Shown here: positions 34,824 through 43,007 of the stretch, piece after piece | Layout: each line of letters begins with the position of its first letter | Numbering within the stretch: position 1 is the first letter of the stretch | Assembly: GCF_036689815.1 (NCBI RefSeq) | Contig: NZ_JBAHUR010000006.1 | Location: 124,001 to 188,000, forward strand | Source: Magnetovibrio sp. PR-2 | GTDB lineage: Bacteria; Pseudomonadota; Alphaproteobacteria; Rhodospirillales; Magnetovibrionaceae | Direction: 5' to 3' | Length of the DNA: 64,000 nt | The notes under the pieces: model-generated | The model's input: the letters and a program-made list of their open reading frames with translations, nothing else | What the model was told of the DNA's origin: nothing | Database searches by the model: none | Made by a program: the position numbers and the translations under genes

Positions 34824-35713
34824 CCCGCGTGCTGGTCACGGGTGCAACGGGATTGATCGGCCGACATGCTGTTGCCGATTTGGTTGAACGTGGTCTCGAC
34901 GTGCATGGTGTGGTCCGCACACGGCCATGTGATTTTCCTGAAAATATGACGTGGCACGAAGCCGACTTGCTCGACCCCGGCGAAGCCCAGCGTGTCGTTC
35001 AAGAGGCACAGGCGACACACCTGTTGCATTTGGCGTGGGTGACGGAGCACGGTGAATTTTGGGGCTCGCTCGACAACAAATTGTGGCTGACGGTTTCTCA
35101 GCGCTTAATCGACGCCTTCGTGGCACAAGACGGAAAGCGTGTTGTCGTGTCGGGTTCTTGTGCGGAATACGACTGGACCCAGTTGGGGGACGGAATTTGT
35201 CGCGAAGACGAAACGCCGCTGAAGCCTCATACGCTTTACGGGCAGTGTAAGGTGGCGTTATCGAATTGGCTGTTGAACCGGACAGATGTCCGTGCGGCGT
35301 GGGGCCGGGTGTTCTTGCTGTATGGCGAAGGCGAAGCTCCCAAACGCTTGGTTCCGGATGTTGCCCGGGCGCTGGTTGACGGCGCAGAGGCCAAATGTTC
35401 ATCGGGCACACAAATTCGAGATTTTATGGATGCCCGTGACGTGGGGCGCGGATTTGCGGCCCTGTTGATGAGCGACGTGACAGGTCCCGTCAACGTCGCG
35501 TCGGGTGAGGCGGTCACCATTGCTGAGGTTGCGAACACTCTGGGCCAATTGGCGGGACGGGCGGATCTGGTCAAGCTGGGTGCTTATCCAGATCGAGCGG
35601 ATGACCCGCCAAAACTGATTGCCAACGTTGAGCGATTGAATAAAGAAGTTGGGTTTACGCCCCTTATCAGCTTGCGAGACGGTCTCAAGGCGGTCTTAGA
35701 CGGTTTTGTTTAA
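34820..35713 (+). CDS. NAD-dependent epimerase/dehydratase, probable 4-ketoreductase
   Basis: A 297-residue extended SDR with VLVTGATGLIGRHAV, SGSCAEYDW and YGQCKVALSNWL (Tyr-Lys pair). At the end of the CDP-sugar operon the expected job is stereospecific reduction of the 4-keto group to finish the nucleotide sugar. It starts with a 4-bp overlap to the epimerase gene and its 3' end overlaps the convergent JAMM protease gene by 18 bp. Other SDR reactions cannot be excluded. Confidence 0.82.
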   Translation: MTRVLVTGATGLIGRHAVADLVERGLDVHGVVRTRPCDFPENMTWHEADLLDPGEAQRVVQEAQATHLLHLAWVTEHGEFWGSLDNKLWLTVSQRLIDAFVAQDGKRVVVSGSCAEYDWTQLGDGICREDETPLKPHTLYGQCKVALSNWLLNRTDVRAAWGRVFLLYGEGEAPKRLVPDVARALVDGAEAKCSSGTQIRDFMDARDVGRGFAALLMSDVTGPVNVASGEAVTIAEVANTLGQLAGRADLVKLGAYPDRADDPPKLIANVERLNKEVGFTPLISLRDGLKAVLDGFV

Positions 35714-36139
35714 AATATCCACCCGGGTGATCTCTTGGGTGTCGCGATTGAGCTGAAAGGCCTGCGTGACTTCGGCTTGTCCATGGCTCACAGCACAGAT
35801 AAGCCAAATCATTTCCGGTTCGAACGCCATGTTGACGTCGGTTTCAGATGGCTCTGCCGGGTGATCAGGGTGGGAATGATAATGACCGATGATTTCCTCT
35901 TCCGTCCCGCTCAACGCACGCATCAAATCGAATCGCACTTGAGGGTCGACCTCGAAACGGTCCATTCCCCCGCCGGCTGTTTCGTCGTGCAGCGTATTTG
36001 GGCTGGGCACAACGCGTGTGAGGGTTACCTCCCCCCTTGAATCCGTGCGTCCAGCCAACAGACCGCAACATTCAAAGGGATAGGCCGCTTCGGCCTGAGC
36101 GTGAATGTCGTCTAACTGATCGGAGCGGAGACGGATCAT
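35696..36139 (-). CDS. JAB1/Mov34/MPN (JAMM) metalloprotease-like protein, M67 family
   Basis: A 147-residue JAMM-domain protein. The zinc site is GHYHSHPDHPAEPSETD (H-x-H-x7-S-x2-D), with the catalytic Glu probably in FECCGLLAG near the N-terminus. Bacterial members are isopeptidase-like enzymes that process sulfur-carrier or ubiquitin-like proteins, or have unknown substrates. No ThiS/MoaD-like gene is nearby. It is 3 bp from the DUF6476-like gene and likely co-transcribed with it. Confidence 0.85.
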   Translation of the reverse strand: MIRLRSDQLDDIHAQAEAAYPFECCGLLAGRTDSRGEVTLTRVVPSPNTLHDETAGGGMDRFEVDPQVRFDLMRALSGTEEEIIGHYHSHPDHPAEPSETDVNMAFEPEMIWLICAVSHGQAEVTQAFQLNRDTQEITRVDILNKTV

Positions 36140-36142
36140 GGC

Positions 36143-36475
36143 TTAAGGATGTGTGGCTGTCTGATTCAAAACTTGTCCGGTGCGGGTGTCGATCACCACC
36201 AATAAGTCGGCGTTCACACCATCGCGCGCCACCAACAAGATTGCGCGCTTACCGTCCATGTTCACCGACAATATTTTTGCGGCTTCAGACAACCCCATGG
36301 AGCCTGCCGGAATATCCTTGAGCGTGGCCGTTGCGTCTTCCCCTTGGCTCGTCGTATCGTTGGAGCGGAACATCTTGTAGTCGGGGTTTTGGGCTTTTTG
36401 ATAAAATCCATAGATGATCAGTCCCATCAACAAAACGATGAGAAAGCCCATCACCATCACTAAGCCTTTGAGCAT
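36143..36475 (-). CDS. Single-pass membrane protein, DUF6476-like
   Basis: A 110-residue protein with one N-terminal transmembrane helix (GLVMVMGFLIVLLMGLIIYGF) and a small soluble domain ending in KRAILLVARDGV and VVIDTRTGQVL, which looks like a beta-rich segment of unknown role. The ATG at 36475 is supported by AAGGA eight bases upstream; the frame continues to 36547 but that part overlaps rluD. Its start codon and that of rluD are 19 bp apart on opposite strands, an arrangement seen in Rhodospirillales-type genomes. Function unknown. Confidence 0.7.
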   Translation of the reverse strand: MLKGLVMVMGFLIVLLMGLIIYGFYQKAQNPDYKMFRSNDTTSQGEDATATLKDIPAGSMGLSEAAKILSVNMDGKRAILLVARDGVNADLLVVIDTRTGQVLNQTATHP

Positions 36476-36494
36476 TTCGGAAGTCCTTACAATC

Positions 36495-37484
36495 ATGAAC
36501 GACAAGTCTTGTGAGACGACATACACCGTACACGTACCACAAAACAAGGCCGGGATGCGCTTGGATAAGTTATTGAGCGAAGAATTGGATCAATTGTCGC
36601 GTGCGCGCATCAAGGCGTTGATGGACGATGACTGCGTTTTGATCGGCGATTTGGAGGGCGAGCCCCTCAAAGACGCCAAGAAAAAGGCGCGCGCAGGGGA
36701 TGTCTTTGTCGTCTGTGTGCCGCCCGCTGTCGCGGCTGAACCGGAACCCCAAGACATTGCGTTGGACGTACTCTATGAAGACGACGACCTGATCGTCATC
36801 GACAAACCGCCGGGCCTGGTGGTGCATCCGGCGGCGGGCAATGCCGACGGCACGTTGGTCAATGCCTTGCTACATCATTGCAAAGGCAGCTTGTCGGGCA
36901 TCGGCGGGGTGGCGCGCCCTGGCATTGTCCATCGCCTAGATAAAGGCACGGGCGGCTTGATGGTGGCGGCGAAAAACGATCGAGCTCATGAAGGGCTCAG
37001 CAAGCAGTTCGCAGATCACTCTTTGGACCGGGCATATTATGCGCTGGTGTGGGGCGTGCCAAAACCGTTGAAGGGCGAGATTGAGGGCAATATCGGACGT
37101 TCCCCCCAAAACCGCAAAAAAATGGCTGTGGTGGAGCGCGGCGGGAAACACGCGCTCACACGCTACAAAGTCTTAAAGGTGTTTGGCACCGTGGCCTCCC
37201 TGGTGGAATGCCGCTTGGCGACGGGGCGCACGCATCAAATCCGGGTGCATATGACCTCCATCGGTCACCCTTTATTGGGGGATCCGGTTTATGGCGGCGG
37301 TGGAAAATCGAGAAAGACTCGGCTCTCAGAGAACACAAAAAACCTGATCAATCAGCTCGACCATCAAGCATTGTATGCTTTTGAACTTGGGTTTATGCAC
37401 CCTTGCTCATATAAGAAGGTTGTGAATAACCGACCTGTTCCTCAATATATCAAAGACTTATGCATTTCTTTGGAAAAGGTTTGA
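36495..37484 (+). CDS. rluD: Ribosomal large subunit pseudouridine synthase D
   Basis: A 329-residue RluA-family enzyme: S4 domain GMRLDKLLSEELDQL at the N-terminus, then the catalytic loop GIVHRLDKGTGGLM with the active-site Asp, LATGRTHQIRVHM, and PLLGDPVYGG. It makes pseudouridines in helix 69 of 23S rRNA. ATG 36495 is chosen; the open frame extends 27 codons up into the divergent gene. The last 60 residues (from about 37300) are more AT-rich and less typical than the rest. Its TGA stop lies inside a TTGACA at 37481-37486. Confidence 0.9.
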   Translation: MNDKSCETTYTVHVPQNKAGMRLDKLLSEELDQLSRARIKALMDDDCVLIGDLEGEPLKDAKKKARAGDVFVVCVPPAVAAEPEPQDIALDVLYEDDDLIVIDKPPGLVVHPAAGNADGTLVNALLHHCKGSLSGIGGVARPGIVHRLDKGTGGLMVAAKNDRAHEGLSKQFADHSLDRAYYALVWGVPKPLKGEIEGNIGRSPQNRKKMAVVERGGKHALTRYKVLKVFGTVASLVECRLATGRTHQIRVHMTSIGHPLLGDPVYGGGGKSRKTRLSENTKNLINQLDHQALYAFELGFMHPCSYKKVVNNRPVPQYIKDLCISLEKV

Positions 37485-37520
37485 CATAGATAAATTCCTG
37501 AGTAATGTACTAGGGTATTG

Positions 37521-37549
37521 TTGCAGTCGCGGCAAATGCCGCGTATACT
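37521..37549 (+). promoter_or_regulatory. Candidate sigma-70-type promoter of rpoH
   Basis: TTGCAG at 37521-37526 and TATACT at 37544-37549 are separated by exactly 17 bases, a good vegetative promoter. Transcription would start near 37556, giving a leader of about 45 bases before the rpoH ATG. A second -35-like TTGACA at 37481 has no well-spaced -10. The spacer is filled by a perfect inverted repeat. Confidence 0.65.
37528..37543. repeat. Perfect 16-base inverted repeat inside the rpoH promoter spacer
   Basis: CGCGGCA-AA-TGCCGCG is a perfect palindrome with a two-base centre lying entirely between the -35 and -10 boxes of the candidate rpoH promoter. That placement is typical of a repressor operator or of a MerR-type activator site. 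No gene nearby encodes an obvious partner. Confidence 0.55.
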
Positions 37550-37599
37550 AAGTCCATAGGGAAGGGCCGATTAGGCCGCTAGTGAGGAGGTCATCAAAA

Positions 37600-38514
37600 A
37601 TGGCTGAATTGTATAAAGCTACTACACAAAAAAGTGTGTCATTGCCGCGTTTGGACATTTCACCAGAGCAAAATCTTACGCGTTATCTCCAAGAAATTCG
37701 TAAATTTCCGATGCTGTCGTTGGAACTCGAGCAATCGCTTGCCAATGATTGGGTCAAAAATGCCAATGACGATGCGGCTCATCAGATGGTGACATCTCAC
37801 CTGCGTTTGGTTGCCAAAATCGCCATGGGCTATCGCGGCTATGGTCTGCCGATAGCGGAACTGATTTCGGAAGGCAACGTCGGCATGATGCAGGCGGTTC
37901 AGCGTTTCGACCCGGACCGTGGCTTCCGTCTGGCGACGTACGCCATGTGGTGGATCCGTGCCGCCATTCAAGAATACATCCTGCATTCCTGGTCCTTGGT
38001 TAAAATGGGCACGACGGCGGCACAGAAAAAGTTGTTCTTCAACCTGCGCCGCCTCAAAGGCCAAATGCAGGCCTACGAAGAAGGCGACTTGACGCCGGAA
38101 CACGTCACGGAAATTTCTGAAACCTTAGGCGTGTCGGAAACGGAAGTCGTCAACATGAACCGCCGTCTGGGCGGGCCGGACAGTTCTTTGAACGCGACGG
38201 TGCGCATGGAAGGCGATGAACAGTGGCAAGACTGGCTGGAAGACGATGGCGACAGCCAAGAAGACCAGCTGGGCGAGTTTCAAGAGCTCATCCGCCGCCG
38301 TTCGCTTTTGAAAGGTGCGATGAAGAGCCTGTCTGGCCGCGAACGCACCATCTTGACCGAACGTCGTCTCAAAGAAACGCCGGCAACGCTGGAGAACCTC
38401 TCCAAGTCGTTTGGCATTTCGCGTGAACGTGTGCGTCAGATCGAAGTGCGCGCCTTTGAAAAACTGCAGAAATCGGTCAAGAACGCTATGATCGAGCAAA
38501 ACATCTCGGCTTAA
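37600..38514 (+). CDS. rpoH: RNA polymerase heat-shock sigma factor sigma-32
   Basis: A 304-residue sigma factor. Region 2 contains EGNVGMMQAVQRFDPDRGFRLAT-type sequence (here split as EGNVGMMQ and RFDPDRGFRLATYAMWWI), and the RpoH box QKKLFFNLR, which separates sigma-32 from sigma-70 and sigma-38, is intact. Region 4 has SFGISRERVRQIEVRAFEKL, the -35-recognising helix-turn-helix. It directs transcription of chaperone and protease genes. GAGGAGG at 37584-37590 sits nine bases before the ATG. A hairpin terminator follows at 38541. Alphaproteobacteria often have several rpoH copies; only this one is in the window. Confidence 0.95.
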   Translation: MAELYKATTQKSVSLPRLDISPEQNLTRYLQEIRKFPMLSLELEQSLANDWVKNANDDAAHQMVTSHLRLVAKIAMGYRGYGLPIAELISEGNVGMMQAVQRFDPDRGFRLATYAMWWIRAAIQEYILHSWSLVKMGTTAAQKKLFFNLRRLKGQMQAYEEGDLTPEHVTEISETLGVSETEVVNMNRRLGGPDSSLNATVRMEGDEQWQDWLEDDGDSQEDQLGEFQELIRRRSLLKGAMKSLSGRERTILTERRLKETPATLENLSKSFGISRERVRQIEVRAFEKLQKSVKNAMIEQNISA

Positions 38515-38540
38515 AGTTCCCAGACCCCCTCAAAACAAAA

Positions 38541-38570
38541 CCGCCGCTGAAGATCTGCGGCGGTTTTTTT
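38541..38570 (+). terminator. Rho-independent terminator of rpoH
   Basis: Seven-base arms CCGCCGC and GCGGCGG with a nine-base loop are followed by seven T residues, 26 bases after the rpoH stop. Confidence 0.9.
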
Positions 38571-38600
38571 GTGCTCAGAGCGCATGCATTTAGGCGCATA

Positions 38601-39164
38601 TTAGGGATTGTGCGGCCGCCCCCCGTCCATGTCTATGTGGTCCATGGCGTGCTCAAGGTGATCTTCTTGGGCTTCTTCTTTTTGCATTTCGACGATGGCG
38701 GCAACGTCCTCACCCCATTCTTCAATCAGGTCCTTTTGTTCGCCGCGCAGCTGGGCCACTTTGCGTTGCTGTAATACCATCACAAACGAACTGATGACCG
38801 ACGGTAAGGTCAAGAATAACAGCCAGCCGAATGCGGCAGAAGAGTACATCACTAAGAGTGTCCAGACGTCGGAAATGATCTCGGCCGAGCTGTGCCAGGT
38901 GTTGATCCCCGCCCACAGATCGATGACATAGGGAAAGACGCCAATGACATTGATCGAGCCGACACTCACGGCGCCACTTTTTTGTTTGCTGCGATCGACG
39001 ATCAGCGCCACGATCGTGGGCACAAGGCCAACTACCACCAACAATAAGGTCGGCCCAGCCACCACGGCAAACAAGGCCAACAATAATAAAGCCCACGTGA
39101 TGTAGGTGCTGCCGCGCCGACGCATGTTTTCGTTGCTCATGTCGGAAGGCATTTGTTGATTCAT
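38601..39164 (-). CDS. Hypothetical membrane protein (three to four helices)
   Basis: A 187-residue protein with hydrophobic segments at about 20-60 (two helices: ITWALLLLALFAVVAG and LLLVVVGLVPTIVALIV), 70-90 and 100-130, then a charged C-terminal helix rich in Glu, Gln and His ending EHAMDHIDMDGG. I do not recognise a family. It lies 12 bp downstream of the large pseudokinase-like gene on the same strand, and both are membrane proteins, so they probably form one operon and may act together. ATG 39140 (MSNENM) is an alternative start. Confidence 0.6.
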   Translation of the reverse strand: MNQQMPSDMSNENMRRRGSTYITWALLLLALFAVVAGPTLLLVVVGLVPTIVALIVDRSKQKSGAVSVGSINVIGVFPYVIDLWAGINTWHSSAEIISDVWTLLVMYSSAAFGWLLFLTLPSVISSFVMVLQQRKVAQLRGEQKDLIEEWGEDVAAIVEMQKEEAQEDHLEHAMDHIDMDGGRPHNP

Positions 39165-39176
39165 ATTAAATCCTCC

Positions 39177-41513
39177 CTACAACGCCTTTACAAAGATAAC
39201 GACGGTGACAGCGATCATGGAAACCACCAAAGCCATCATCGCGGTCGCGCGCTCACCCGATTCTGTGGCGCGTTTCTTTTGATCGACATCGCCGCCGACA
39301 TAGCTATCGATTTCAACTTCGGCTTGGGCGAACGCCAATTGGGCTTCTTCGAAATCAACCTTGTCGACATGGCGGCGTTCGGCGTTGTCAATGAGATCGA
39401 AGAGTTCAGGCAGCCGGCCTTGTCGAACCAAGGCTGGAATTTCGCTTTCAATGCGTCTGCGTGTGGTGCGGCTGTGATAGGTCTTGATCGCGGGTTGCAA
39501 CAATCCGCCCAACCAGCTGGACAATCCGAACAAGGTCTGTATTTTTGAGCGCCACTGCATCAGCGCATACAGGCTCAATATTCCGATCAGCGACGCGTCT
39601 TCGCGCCCATCAGTTATGGCTTTGAGGTGAGGCGTGATGTCGTGCTTAAAGTGCGTAGCGATGTAGGCCGCAATGTGCTTGTCCATGGGCAGTTCATGTG
39701 TGTCGACATGATCGGCGACTTCATCCATGGCCTTCAAGAAGTCATCGATATGCCCGACATATGCCGTTTGCAAAATTGGGCTTTGGCACGGCAGATTTTC
39801 GTTGAGCTCATAGAGGCAGCGTTCCAGTCCATATCCCATTTCGCCAATGCGTGCGAACCCGCGCAGCGCGTTGAAGGTTTTTTCCATAATGGTCAAGTCG
39901 GGTGTTCGGTTTTCCTGACAGGCCACCCAATAGCTCACCAGATCACGGGCCAAGATCTCTCCTGGCATTTGGAAGTTTCCAGTGCGTAGGTATTCGATCG
40001 CCACGGCGTCGCCGAACCCGTCGGGTTGGAATGCAAATGATTTAAAGCGGATCGGTCCTTTGTGATCCAGGCGCATACAGACTTTAGACACCAAAACATC
40101 GTCGGAACCGTCAGGAGAGTTTTCGTGCACCTTGGCGATGGTCACGGCGCCGGCTACGCCATCGGCAATATGATTGTCGCCCAGGCTGGAGCGTAGCCAT
40201 TGTTCCAGCTTGCCGCCTTTGATTTGTTTGACGGCCTCTTTGATGTTTTTTGAAAACGCATGGGCGATGGCTATGGTGGTGCGGAGATCGCGCCCGCCGA
40301 ACTTAAATGCAGTTTTGGGTTTGGGTGCGGGGCGGCGTTGGATGGGGGTTTTCTTTTGACCGTTCAGCCAGGTTTCCAACGCTTCGCCGTTCCAACGTTC
40401 AAACTCGTCATCGGCCAGCAGGCCGCGTAGTGGTTCGATCAGGGACAAGGGGACGCGTTCGTTGCCGCATAGGGTCTGGTAGCTGCCGTATTCGGATTTT
40501 GCGGCCAACATGTCGTCTTCAGAGAGCTTGCGCACCGGGTTGTAGCCCAAAAGGGCAAACAGGGCGGTGACGCCTAAAGCATACATATCGTCGTAGGACA
40601 TTCCTTCACCGCGCCCGGACGGCATGGCGTAGGCCCGTTCGATGGTTTCATAGATGGCGGGTTGGTCGTATCCCGGGGGCGAGGTGATGCATTCTCCCAA
40701 AACCAATTGCCGGCGTTCCTTGTCGAGGAAGAACAAATTGTCGACGCGTACAGCCCGGTGCGCATAATCAATCGCAGCCAATTCTGTGGCCGCTTGGGCT
40801 ATCGGCTCCATGATCAATTTGCCCAGTTCATATTCATTAATGCGGATAGGCTTGTCGCCGAACGCATCAATCAAGCGCCCGCCCATGGGTCGTTCGTAAA
40901 TGGCGATGACCGCAGTCTGTTCCGTCGCCGTCCAAAACGCCGGGCCAAAATCGACCAGCAGCAACATCCCGTTCATGCGCCGGGCTTTTATTTCGCGCAT
41001 CATGCGGGTGCGCAGGGGGATGCCGGGCTTGGTGACCAAGGCAAAGACATGACGACCGGGCTCGCGCCGGTCTTCTGCGGCGTAGGCATAGGCCTGGGGT
41101 GAGTTAAGCTCTGTCAACGCCATGGACGGATAGACGGTATAGCGGCCATTGACGGTGACGGGGGGGTGATCGATGGGATCGAGCTTGGGCTGATCCGTAT
41201 CGTAATCCGGCATCGGAATGTCGGGGGCTTTGCCCTTTGAGGCCTGTTGGGGGACGCTGGATTCTATGGGTTCAGCCAGAGCGTCTTCGGTGCTGTTCTC
41301 TGGGGTGCTGTTCTCTGGGGTATCAGCCTCAGACGCGCTTTTGGATGCGACGGCCGCGTTTTCGAGTTCTTTAAGAGACGGTGTGTCGTCTGTTTTGGGT
41401 TCGCCAGAAGACGTATCCGTAGGCACGCCAACAGCTCCGCCACCGTCATCCGGTGCGGGCGCGCTGTTCTGAGCCTCAGCCGTTTCTACGGCTTGGTCCA
41501 GGGCGTCGGCCAT
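39177..41513 (-). CDS. Large membrane-anchored pseudokinase-like protein
   Basis: A 778-residue protein. Residues 1-115 are a disordered, acidic, Ser/Pro/Thr-rich tail with a tandem TPENS-TPENS repeat encoded by a 15-bp duplication near 41288-41320. Residues about 120-390 follow a protein-kinase fold: DYAHRAVRVDN (251-259) is the catalytic loop and MSYDDMYALGVTAL (305-318) the alpha-F region. However, the catalytic Asp of HRD is Ala254, the Lys is Arg256, and the DFG site reads GEC (273-275), so catalysis is doubtful. The rest is alpha-helical, and the last 20 residues are a transmembrane helix, suggesting a tail-anchored protein with the bulk in the cytoplasm. Probable operon partner: 38601-39164. 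Confidence 0.65.
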   Translation of the reverse strand: MADALDQAVETAEAQNSAPAPDDGGGAVGVPTDTSSGEPKTDDTPSLKELENAAVASKSASEADTPENSTPENSTEDALAEPIESSVPQQASKGKAPDIPMPDYDTDQPKLDPIDHPPVTVNGRYTVYPSMALTELNSPQAYAYAAEDRREPGRHVFALVTKPGIPLRTRMMREIKARRMNGMLLLVDFGPAFWTATEQTAVIAIYERPMGGRLIDAFGDKPIRINEYELGKLIMEPIAQAATELAAIDYAHRAVRVDNLFFLDKERRQLVLGECITSPPGYDQPAIYETIERAYAMPSGRGEGMSYDDMYALGVTALFALLGYNPVRKLSEDDMLAAKSEYGSYQTLCGNERVPLSLIEPLRGLLADDEFERWNGEALETWLNGQKKTPIQRRPAPKPKTAFKFGGRDLRTTIAIAHAFSKNIKEAVKQIKGGKLEQWLRSSLGDNHIADGVAGAVTIAKVHENSPDGSDDVLVSKVCMRLDHKGPIRFKSFAFQPDGFGDAVAIEYLRTGNFQMPGEILARDLVSYWVACQENRTPDLTIMEKTFNALRGFARIGEMGYGLERCLYELNENLPCQSPILQTAYVGHIDDFLKAMDEVADHVDTHELPMDKHIAAYIATHFKHDITPHLKAITDGREDASLIGILSLYALMQWRSKIQTLFGLSSWLGGLLQPAIKTYHSRTTRRRIESEIPALVRQGRLPELFDLIDNAERRHVDKVDFEEAQLAFAQAEVEIDSYVGGDVDQKKRATESGERATAMMALVVSMIAVTVVIFVKAL

Positions 41514-41613
41514 CTTTGCCCTCCTGCCCGAGTTCTACGGGCGTATAAGATATCGCTTAAATGTAGCCATAAAAGGCCTAAAAAACAATGACTTTGAACG
41601 ATTCTCGATGCAT

Positions 41614-41648
41614 TTCGGGCCCCGCGTATGGTTAACGCGGGGCCCGAA
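41614..41648. repeat. Strong hairpin downstream of purA
   Basis: Perfect 13-base arms TTCGGGCCCCGCG and CGCGGGGCCCGAA with a nine-base loop lie 43 bases after the purA stop (minus strand) and about 100 bases before the pseudokinase gene. There is no T run on either strand directly after the stem, so it may stabilise or process mRNA, or act as a Rho-dependent or imperfect terminator for purA. Confidence 0.6.
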
Positions 41649-41690
41649 TCACTATTGGTAGTACCTTAGGCGAAAAGGCCCCTAAAAATC

Positions 41691-42983
41691 TTAATCCGCA
41701 AACGGGTCGTGGACCAAGATTGTGTCGTCGCGTTCGGGGCTGGTGGACAGAAGTGCCACGGGTGCTTCGATCAGCTCTTCGATGCGGCGCACGTATTTCA
41801 CGGCGCTGGCGGGCAGGTCCGCCCAGCTGCGCGCACCATAGGTGCTTTCCGACCAGCCTTCCATGGTCTCATAGATGGGCTCGACGTTTTCTTGCTCTTT
41901 GGTGGACGCGGGCAGGTGGTCCAGCTCTTTGCCGTCCAGCTTGTAGCCGACGCAGACTTTGAGCTCTTCCATGCCGTCCAAAACGTCCAGCTTGGTCAGC
42001 GCGATGCCGCTGATGCCGTTGACTTTAACGGCTTGGCGCACCAGAACGGCGTCGAAGTAACCACAGCGGCGCGGACGGCCCGTGGTGGTGCCAAATTCGT
42101 GACCGCGCTCCCCCAGGCCCTGGCCGACGTCGTCGAACAGTTCGGTGGGGAAGGGGCCTGCGCCGACGCGGGTGGTGTAGGCCTTGGTTATGCCCAGGAC
42201 GTAATCAATGGCGTTTGCACCCATGCCCGAACCGGCGGCAGCTTGGGACGCCACCACGTTCGAAGAGGTCACAAACGGATACGTGCCGTGATCAATGTCC
42301 AAAAGCGTGCCTTGCGCGCCTTCGAACAAAATGCGTTTGCCCGAGGTTTTGGCTTCGTCCAGGATTTTCCAGGTGGTGTCAACGTAGGGCAGAAGCTTCG
42401 GCGCCATTTCCATCAAGGAGGCGACGATTTCGTCGGCGTCCAAAAGCGGCTGGCCCAAACCTTTGAGCAGCGCGTTGTGGTGGAACAGCATTTTGTCCAC
42501 TTTGACTTTGATCAGCTCTTCATCGGCCAAGTCACCGGCGCGGATGGCGCGGCGCGCGACTTTGTCTTCGTAGGCCGGACCGATGCCGCGCCCGGTGGTG
42601 CCGATTTTGGCTTTGCCCAATGCAGCTTCGCGCGCTTGGTCCAGGTTTTGGTGCAGCGGCAAAATCAGCGGTGCGTTTTCCGCGACCTTCAAGCGGTCGG
42701 GTGTGACGTCGACGCCTTGTTCTTTGATGCTGTCGATTTCGCTCATGAGGTTCCACGGATCCAGCACCACACCGTTGCCGATGACCGATAGCGTGCCTTC
42801 GCGCACGATGCCGCTGGGCAGGATGTGCAGCTTGTAGGTCACGCCGTCAATGACCAGCGTGTGACCAGCGTTGTTGCCGCCTTGGAAGCGCACAACGACG
42901 CTGGCGCGTTCCGAAAGCCAGTCGACGATTTTACCTTTGCCTTCGTCGCCCCATTGGGAGCCGACGACCACTACGTTGGCCAT
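41691..42983 (-). CDS. purA: Adenylosuccinate synthetase
   Basis: A 430-residue enzyme with the family's exact hallmarks: [19 protein letters not shown] at the GTP-binding N-terminus with catalytic Asp and Lys, NAGHTLV with the catalytic His, [37 protein letters not shown] (given here in part as [16 protein letters not shown]) and [15 protein letters not shown]. It makes adenylosuccinate from IMP, aspartate and GTP in AMP synthesis. It starts 24 bp after the hisZ stop, so hisZ-purA is one operon, a common alphaproteobacterial pairing. Confidence 0.97.
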   Translation of the reverse strand: MANVVVVGSQWGDEGKGKIVDWLSERASVVVRFQGGNNAGHTLVIDGVTYKLHILPSGIVREGTLSVIGNGVVLDPWNLMSEIDSIKEQGVDVTPDRLKVAENAPLILPLHQNLDQAREAALGKAKIGTTGRGIGPAYEDKVARRAIRAGDLADEELIKVKVDKMLFHHNALLKGLGQPLLDADEIVASLMEMAPKLLPYVDTTWKILDEAKTSGKRILFEGAQGTLLDIDHGTYPFVTSSNVVASQAAAGSGMGANAIDYVLGITKAYTTRVGAGPFPTELFDDVGQGLGERGHEFGTTTGRPRRCGYFDAVLVRQAVKVNGISGIALTKLDVLDGMEELKVCVGYKLDGKELDHLPASTKEQENVEPIYETMEGWSESTYGARSWADLPASAVKYVRRIEELIEAPVALLSTSPERDDTILVHDPFAD

Positions 42984-43007
42984 GTTAAAACCCTCTTCCC
43001 CTTAAAA

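Noticed and set aside
37481-37486. TTGACA at the rluD stop as the rpoH -35 box
   Set aside because: No -10 hexamer of quality lies 16-18 bases downstream; the TTGCAG/TATACT pair is better spaced.
41709-42791. A 360-codon open frame antisense to purA
   Set aside because: purA is an unmistakable full-length gene on the other strand; the antisense frame is a by-product of its codon bias and has no recognisable domain.
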